DNA from: Bacteroidales bacterium
GTDB lineage: Bacteria > Bacteroidota > Bacteroidia > Bacteroidales > TTA-H9
Assembly (NCBI GenBank): GCA_030656615.1
Contig: JAUSOY010000068.1
Location: 1 to 38,477 of the forward strand
Length of the DNA: 38,477 nucleotides
Direction: 5' to 3'
A program made the position numbers and the translations under genes. Below the pieces are notes generated by a model. The model was not told the DNA's origin. It was given only the letters and a program-made list of their open reading frames with translations, and did no database searches. Positions 33,596 through 38,477 of the stretch are shown here, piece after piece; position 1 is the stretch's first letter; each line of letters opens with the position of its first letter.

Positions 33596-34765
33596 ATGGC
33601 CTTCTTTTTCAATATGGATGATGCGCGTGAGCGAACCATTGCACACATGGATCTCGACACCTTTTTTGTTTCGGTAGAGCGGTTGATGAACAGCCGTTTG
33701 GTAGGCAAACCCGTCATTATCGGGGGGATGTCTGACCGGGGTGTGGTAGCCGGTTGCAGCTACGAAGCGCGCACCTTCGGAGTACATTCGGCCATGCCGA
33801 TGAAGATGGCCCGTAATCTTTGCAGCGATGCCTTTTTTATTCGCGGCGATATGGAAGCATACACTAAATACTCGCGACTGGTAACCGATGTCATTGCCGA
33901 ATCAGCACCGCTTTACGAAAAAGCTTCCATTGATGAACATTACATCGACATTACGGGCATGGATCGTTTTTTTGGATGTTATAAATGGACACACGAACTG
34001 AGAGAGCGCATCATTAAAAATACCGGACTGCCCATTTCTTTCGGGATGTCGGTCAATAAAACCGTGTCGAAAATTGCTACCGGAGTAGCCAAACCCAATG
34101 GAGAAAAAGAAGTAAAACCGTTTGATACCAAGGCTTTTCTCTATCCTTTATCCATCAGCAAAATTCCGATGCTGGGCGATAAAACCTATCAGGTTTTGCG
34201 CTCTATGGGTGTATGCACCATTGAAACCCTCAGCAATATCCCCCCCGAAATGATGGAACGACTGCTGGGAAAAAACGGACTAATGCTTTGGAAACGTGCC
34301 AATGGCATCGACCATACCCCCGTAATTCCCTATCACGAACAAAAATCGATGAGCCACGAAAGCACCTTCGAACAAGACAGCATTGATGTGGCTCTTATGC
34401 GCGATATCATCGCCAAAATGACCGAAAAGCTCGGCTTTCAATTACGAAAACAAGGAAAGCTCACCGCCTGCATCAGTGTTAAAATCCGCTACTCCAACTT
34501 CGATACACATACCCTTCAAAAAAACATTCCCTATACCGCCCTCGACCACCAACTTACGAACACTGCCCTCGAGCTTTTTAACCGGCTATACCAGCGCCGT
34601 ATGCTCATTCGCCTCATTGGCGTACGCCTCAGCCATCTTGTAAACGGAACCCAGCAACTCAACCTCTTTGAGGACACCCCCGAAATGATCAGCCTCTACC
34701 AGGCCATGGACAACATCCGCATCCGCTACGGCCCCAAAGCCATCCGAAGAGCGGTGTGCTTGTGA
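33596..34765 (+). CDS. dinB: Y-family DNA polymerase (DinB/Pol IV type)
   Basis: A 389-residue translesion polymerase. The palm has H-M-D-L-D-T-F-F-V (Asp19) and S-I-D-E-H-Y-I-D (Asp113, Glu114), so the metal-binding catalytic residues are intact. The finger motif G-V-V-A-G-C-S-Y-E-A-R-T-F-G-V is present. Helix-hairpin-helix and little-finger regions follow, and Q-Q-L-N-L-F (about 356-361) is a good beta-clamp-binding motif. Unlike ImuB of proteobacterial mutasomes, which has lost its active site, this one should polymerise. It is divergent from the S24 repressor gene across the paired dyads and 89 bp upstream of the dnaE-like gene. Expression is probably induced by DNA damage, which is inference. 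Confidence 0.93.
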   Translation: MAFFFNMDDARERTIAHMDLDTFFVSVERLMNSRLVGKPVIIGGMSDRGVVAGCSYEARTFGVHSAMPMKMARNLCSDAFFIRGDMEAYTKYSRLVTDVIAESAPLYEKASIDEHYIDITGMDRFFGCYKWTHELRERIIKNTGLPISFGMSVNKTVSKIATGVAKPNGEKEVKPFDTKAFLYPLSISKIPMLGDKTYQVLRSMGVCTIETLSNIPPEMMERLLGKNGLMLWKRANGIDHTPVIPYHEQKSMSHESTFEQDSIDVALMRDIIAKMTEKLGFQLRKQGKLTACISVKIRYSNFDTHTLQKNIPYTALDHQLTNTALELFNRLYQRRMLIRLIGVRLSHLVNGTQQLNLFEDTPEMISLYQAMDNIRIRYGPKAIRRAVCL

Positions 34766-34767
34766 CC

Positions 34768-34799
34768 ATTTAAAGATTCGAAGATTTAAAGATTCGAAG
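34768..34799. repeat. Two tandem 16-bp repeats between dinB and dnaE
   Basis: ATTTAAAGATTCGAAG occurs twice in direct succession (34768-34783 and 34784-34799), perfectly. It starts 3 bp after the dinB stop codon. The following bases (ATTCGA) begin a shortened third unit. Confidence 0.9.
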
Positions 34800-34822
34800 A
34801 TTCGACGTTGAGATTCAGGTTC

Positions 34823-34862
34823 TTGAATTTTTGAATTTTTGAATTATTGAATTATTGAATTC
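34823..34862. repeat. Five tandem octamers TTGAATT(T/A/C); the last holds the dnaE start codon
   Basis: Units at 34823, 34831, 34839, 34847 and 34855, ending T, T, A, A and C respectively. The TTG of the fifth unit is the probable start codon of the dnaE-like gene. Every unit carries a TTG and, one base on, a TGA. Gain or loss of units would shift the upstream sequence by 8 bp. Confidence 0.88.
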
Positions 34863-37806
34863 GGAATTAATTCACTATCTCTTGCTCCACATCGCCCACT
34901 CATATTACAGCTTACGATACGGCAGTATAGCCGTTGAACGCCTGGTTGAAATTGCCCGACAACGTGGCTTAACGGAACTGGTACTGGCCGATATCAATAA
35001 TACTTCCGGCATTCCCGACTTTATCAAAGAATGTGAAAGTCAGAATATACGTCCCATTGCCGGTATTGATGTTTTTAACAGCAACCGCCGTTTGTACACA
35101 CTGATAGCACGCAATAAAACAGGACTCTATCATATGAATGAAATGATGAGCCATTGTCATATCGAAGGAAGCCCCTACCCTTCCGAAGCGCCTTTTATGG
35201 AAGACGTTATGGTGCTTTATCCCTTCGAATCTTATCCCGAACGCCCGCTTAACCAAAATGAATGGATAAGCATACGCCCGCATCATCTGAAATTTTTATC
35301 TCCTAAAAAAGCCTCCGATAAATTTATTGCCACCCATTTCATTAGTTTTGAAGACGAAAAAGGCTATGAGCTTCACCGCAACCTTCGCGCAGTGAATAAC
35401 AACATTCTGTTGAGTATGCTCAGCCCCGAAATGCTGGCACATACCGAAGAATTTTTTCTGCACAACATCCCTTCCTTCGAGCGTTACCCGGGAGCCGAAG
35501 AAAATGCCCGCCGGCTTACCGCTGAATGCAGCATTCACCTCGATTTAAAATCGGCAAAAAATAAAAAAACCTTCACCGGAAATCGTAGCGACGATAAATT
35601 GCTGCTCGAAAAACTGGCCATCGACGGACTGCAATATCGCTATGGCAAAAACAATAAAATCGCTGCAGAGAGAGTCCGTAACGAACTCGAAATTATTGAT
35701 AATCTAGGATTTTCGGCCTATTTTCTTATCACCTGGGATGTTATACGCTATTCCATATCGCGTGGGTTTTACCATGTGGGGCGCGGTAGCGGGGCCAATA
35801 GTGTAGTGGCGTATTGCCTGAAAATTACCGATGTAGATCCCATAGAACTCGATTTGTATTTCGAACGATTCATCAATCCCAAACGCAGCAGTCCGCCCGA
35901 TTTTGATATCGATTATTCATGGAAAGAACGTGATGAGGTCATCGACTATATTTTCAAGCGCCATGGAAGCAGACACACCACGCTGCTGGGGAGTATGTCA
36001 ACGTTTCGCGACCGTTCCATTTACCGTGAGTTGGGAAAAGTCTACGGACTTCCGAAATCAGAAATCGATGAACTGGCATTAAATCCGGAAATACGGGCAA
36101 AAAAAGACAGCATCTCCCGAAAAATTCATGCTTTGGCGCAGCAAATGGCCGATTTTCCCAATTTACGAAGTATTCATGCCGGTGGCATCCTTATTTCGGA
36201 AGAGCCCATCACGGCCTATACTACCCTGGATATGCCTCCCAAAGGCTTTCCCACCACCCAATGGGATATGTATGTGGCTGAGGCTATTGGTTTTGAAAAA
36301 CTTGACATACTCAGTCAACGGGGCATCGGACATATTAAAGAATGTGCCGAAATTGTACTCCGCAACCGCGGCATCAGCATTGATGTTCATCAGGTAGAAA
36401 AGTTTAAAAAAGACCCCGAGGTAAAAAAACGAATCCGTAATGGAGAAACGCTGGGATGTTTCTACATCGAAAGCCCGGCCATGCGTAGTCTGCTAAAAAA
36501 ACTGCGCTGCGACAATTATCTCACGCTGGTAGCCGCCAGTTCCATTATCCGCCCCGGGGTTGCCAAATCGGGTATGATGCGCGAATACATCAACCGCTTT
36601 CATAAACCCGACAGTTTTGAATACATACATCCGGTGATGAAAGAACAATTGGCCGAAACATACGGCGTAATGGTATATCAGGAAGATGTTCTCAAGGTAT
36701 GCCATCATTTCGCCGGACTCGATTTGGCCGATGCCGATGTGTTAAGAAGAGCCATGAGTGGTAAGTTCAGGGGAAAGCAGGAAATGAATCGCATTGTTGA
36801 ACGTTTTTTCAGTAATTGCCGCTCAAGGGGCTACTCTGAGCACATTATCCAGGAAGTATGGCGGCAAATTGCTTCTTTTGCCGGCTATTCCTTTTCCAAA
36901 GCGCATTCGGCCTCTTATGCCGTAGAAAGTTACCAGAGTCTTTTCCTAAAAACGTATTACCCGCTCGAGTTTATGGTGGCGGTTATCAATAATTTCGGAG
37001 GATTTTACAAAACATGGGTTTACTTTAATGAAGCCCGGCGTTACGGCGGAATACTGGAGCTCCCCTGCATTAACCGCAGCGATTATAATACCTGCATTTA
37101 CGATAAAAATATTTTCACCGGCTTTGTTCATATCGACAGTTTCGAATATAAAACCATTCAAAATATACTGGCCGAAAGGCAAGCGCAGGGAGAATTTGTT
37201 AGCCTGAGTGATTTCGTCGGGCGTTTACACATTGGATTGGAACAACTGATTCTGCTTATACGGATTGGGGCGTTCAGATTTACCGGAAAAACCAAGGCTG
37301 AGCTCCTCTGGGAAGCTCATATGCTGCTCGGCAGCAAACCCAAAACACCACCGCAGCCTATGCTTTTTCGCAGTCATGAAAAAGAATTCAGCCTTCCCAA
37401 ACTCGATTATACCGCCGTTGAAGATGCCTACGACGAAATATCCATTCTCGGTTTTCCGCTTACCCTTACTCATTTCGATTTATTGCAGACCAGCTACCGG
37501 GGTGATGTAAAAGCCAATGAAATGCTCCTTCACAAAGGAAAATATGTGCGTATGCTGGGGCATTTGGTTACCCTGAAATACATAAAAACCTCGCATCACG
37601 AGCTGATGCATTTCGGCACTTTTGTCGACAGTACCGGCGAACTCTTCGACAGTGTACACTTTCCGGATTCGCTGCGGCATTATCCTTTCCGGGGCAGCGG
37701 AGTTTATCTGATGCTGGGACAAATTACCGAAGAATTCGGGCATCCGTCCATTAGCGTACAAAAAATGGCCAAAATGCCCATAAAGCCCGATCCAAGAGGA
37801 AAATAG
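34855..37806 (+). CDS. dnaE: DnaE-type DNA polymerase III alpha subunit, short (second-copy, DnaE2-like)
   Basis: A 983-residue C-family polymerase, shorter than the replicative DnaE (about 1160). The active-site region reads V-G-R-G-S-G-A-N-S-V-V-A-Y and P-P-D-F-D-I-D-Y-S-W (Asp349, Asp351). Then come fingers, Y-Q-E-D-V and the F-S-K-A-H-S-A-S-Y-A-V-E-S-Y-Q motif, and an OB-fold at the end. The N-terminal PHP domain is degenerate: the usual H-x-H-S-x-Y-S reads I-A-H-S-Y-Y-S, and the usual T-D-H reads A-D-I. Proofreading by PHP is thus unlikely. The first codon is TTG within the octamer repeat. The frame opens only 12 bp earlier, at a TGA, and has no ATG near. Pairing with DinB behind an S24 repressor indicates a damage-tolerance role like DnaE2/ImuC. 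Confidence 0.88.
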   Translation: MNSELIHYLLLHIAHSYYSLRYGSIAVERLVEIARQRGLTELVLADINNTSGIPDFIKECESQNIRPIAGIDVFNSNRRLYTLIARNKTGLYHMNEMMSHCHIEGSPYPSEAPFMEDVMVLYPFESYPERPLNQNEWISIRPHHLKFLSPKKASDKFIATHFISFEDEKGYELHRNLRAVNNNILLSMLSPEMLAHTEEFFLHNIPSFERYPGAEENARRLTAECSIHLDLKSAKNKKTFTGNRSDDKLLLEKLAIDGLQYRYGKNNKIAAERVRNELEIIDNLGFSAYFLITWDVIRYSISRGFYHVGRGSGANSVVAYCLKITDVDPIELDLYFERFINPKRSSPPDFDIDYSWKERDEVIDYIFKRHGSRHTTLLGSMSTFRDRSIYRELGKVYGLPKSEIDELALNPEIRAKKDSISRKIHALAQQMADFPNLRSIHAGGILISEEPITAYTTLDMPPKGFPTTQWDMYVAEAIGFEKLDILSQRGIGHIKECAEIVLRNRGISIDVHQVEKFKKDPEVKKRIRNGETLGCFYIESPAMRSLLKKLRCDNYLTLVAASSIIRPGVAKSGMMREYINRFHKPDSFEYIHPVMKEQLAETYGVMVYQEDVLKVCHHFAGLDLADADVLRRAMSGKFRGKQEMNRIVERFFSNCRSRGYSEHIIQEVWRQIASFAGYSFSKAHSASYAVESYQSLFLKTYYPLEFMVAVINNFGGFYKTWVYFNEARRYGGILELPCINRSDYNTCIYDKNIFTGFVHIDSFEYKTIQNILAERQAQGEFVSLSDFVGRLHIGLEQLILLIRIGAFRFTGKTKAELLWEAHMLLGSKPKTPPQPMLFRSHEKEFSLPKLDYTAVEDAYDEISILGFPLTLTHFDLLQTSYRGDVKANEMLLHKGKYVRMLGHLVTLKYIKTSHHELMHFGTFVDSTGELFDSVHFPDSLRHYPFRGSGVYLMLGQITEEFGHPSISVQKMAKMPIKPDPRGK

Positions 37807-37853
37807 GCGATTGATGATACGTGTTTTTAAAGAAAAAAATATTTCCATTTGCT

Positions 37854-37885
37854 ATTGCTTTAAAAGCAGGTATGTTTTATATTTG
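37854..37885 (+). promoter_or_regulatory. Promoter of the right-edge secreted-protein gene
   Basis: TATATTTG at 37878-37885 matches the -7 consensus TAnnTTTG exactly. ATTG at 37854-37857, three of four bases of the -33 TTTG, lies 20 bp upstream. Transcription would begin about 35 bp before the ATG at 37927. Confidence 0.5.
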
Positions 37886-37926
37886 AACTTCGATAGTATG
37901 TAGGTAGTTTAAACAACCCAATCACC

Positions 37927-38477
37927 ATGAAATCACAAATAAATCACATGGCAATTCGAACCATGTTTATAGTAACTCTGGCTGCTACTATTTACATCCC
38001 TTTACATACCCAAGCTCAGCAGATTTCCTTTGGTAAAGAGTATTGGTATAAAGAATACTTAGATGTCCACGGCCAAAGTCTAATTACGATTTCAGATGGC
38101 GGCTATATTATTTGCGGTAATGACAAATCTCAATCTTCTCCAAAATCCAATTTATTTCGCATTGATTCTGTTGGAAACATCCTTTGGCTTTCCAAAATTC
38201 GAATTGATAGTATATGCAGCATAATATCATTATGTTCAGGTTCTGGTAATCACTTTTTGATTTTTGGTGGTAAAAATAACAGCAACCACACCAATTATAA
38301 TCTTTTTATTCAGAAACGCGATATTAATAACAATACGTTTAATACAACCCTATTCGATTTACCTTCACATGCTGGCGAAGAAATGATTTCAATTAATAAC
38401 CACGAATATGCTTTTTGCGGACAAGTTTATTATTCTTTATTTGCTCCCTTTGATGGGTTTGTGTGTAAAATTGACAG
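37927..38477 (+). CDS. Secreted protein of unknown function, cut by the window end
   Basis: An ATG at 37927 opens a frame with no stop before the end of the window, 183 complete codons. It starts with a signal peptide (about 12-31, hydrophobic core, ending T-Q-A-Q). The mature part holds I-S-D-G-G-Y-I-I-C-G-N-D, F-R-I-D-S-V-G-N-I-L-W, and I-N-N-H-E-Y-A-F-C-G. These are the weak repeats of an exported beta-propeller such as those found in Bacteroidota proteins with a C-terminal sorting domain. The C-terminal part is outside the window. The assignment beyond 'secreted, propeller-like' is not supported. Confidence 0.7.
   Translation, partial: MKSQINHMAIRTMFIVTLAATIYIPLHTQAQQISFGKEYWYKEYLDVHGQSLITISDGGYIICGNDKSQSSPKSNLFRIDSVGNILWLSKIRIDSICSIISLCSGSGNHFLIFGGKNNSNHTNYNLFIQKRDINNNTFNTTLFDLPSHAGEEMISINNHEYAFCGQVYYSLFAPFDGFVCKID

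Noticed and set aside
34766-34822. Operator-like site upstream of the dnaE-like gene
   Set aside because: Only tandem direct repeats are present; no copy of TGATTA-N5-TAATCA was found, so dnaE is probably driven from the dinB promoter.

Overview
The window looks like chromosomal DNA of a member of the Bacteroidota, probably a free-living or gut-associated Bacteroidales/Marinilabiliales-type organism. The base composition is AT-rich. Several intergenic regions carry the phylum's promoter signature (-7 TAnnTTTG, sometimes with a -33 TTTG). Most starts lack a strong Shine-Dalgarno sequence. Several families are typical of the phylum: a periplasmic propeller/Y_Y_Y hybrid sensor kinase, DUF2851, a HYC_CC_PP-type small protein, and an exonuclease/GIY-YIG fusion. 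I saw no tRNA, rRNA, CRISPR array, insertion sequence or prophage.

Layout. At 1-9.2 kb are the edge of an unknown gene, a lipoprotein aldose 1-epimerase, a WbpM/FlaA1-type membrane nucleotide-sugar dehydratase/epimerase, and a divergent pair of periplasmic-sensing histidine kinases (one with a solute-binding domain, one propeller hybrid with a receiver but no DNA-binding domain). At 9.2-19.5 kb is a run of eight minus-strand genes: an LpxR-like protein with a lipoprotein N-terminus, a trehalose-synthase-like GH13 enzyme, a GAF histidine kinase whose start overlaps the GH13 stop, a geranylgeranyl-reductase-like flavoprotein, DUF2851, a TrkA-N potassium channel, an NSS sodium symporter, and a 46-codon MetS-like small subunit of that symporter. 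At 19.6-28.6 kb are a GRAM/PH-like gene with its terminator and then a compact copper/silver export operon: a Cys/His small protein, CusA, a TolC-family protein, CusB with metal-binding domains at both ends, a His/Met-rich lipoprotein and a periplasmic HMA protein. The operon is bounded by a Bacteroidota-type promoter with a nested 30-bp dyad and a perfect 18-bp terminator. At 28.7-32.4 kb are a TM1266-like small protein overlapping truA, an NPP-type phosphodiesterase lipoprotein and the exonuclease/GIY-YIG protein.

At 32.4-37.8 kb is what I read as an SOS-like mutagenesis cassette. An XRE repressor with an S24 (LexA/UmuD-like) self-cleavage domain is divergent from a catalytically intact Y-family polymerase. 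This is followed by a short DnaE-type polymerase with a degenerate PHP domain. Two matching dyads (TGATTA-N5-TAATCA) lie between repressor and polymerase, 23 bp centre to centre, and are good candidates for the repressor's operators. Arrays of 7-, 8- and 16-bp tandem repeats bracket the repressor/polymerase pair, and the last octamer supplies the TTG start of the dnaE-like gene. The window ends inside a secreted protein gene.

The best candidates for something under-described are the self-contained repressor-dinB-dnaE module with its paired operators and bordering repeats, the copper operon's nested dyad and unrecognised His/Met lipoprotein, and the translationally coupled GH13-GAF kinase pair.
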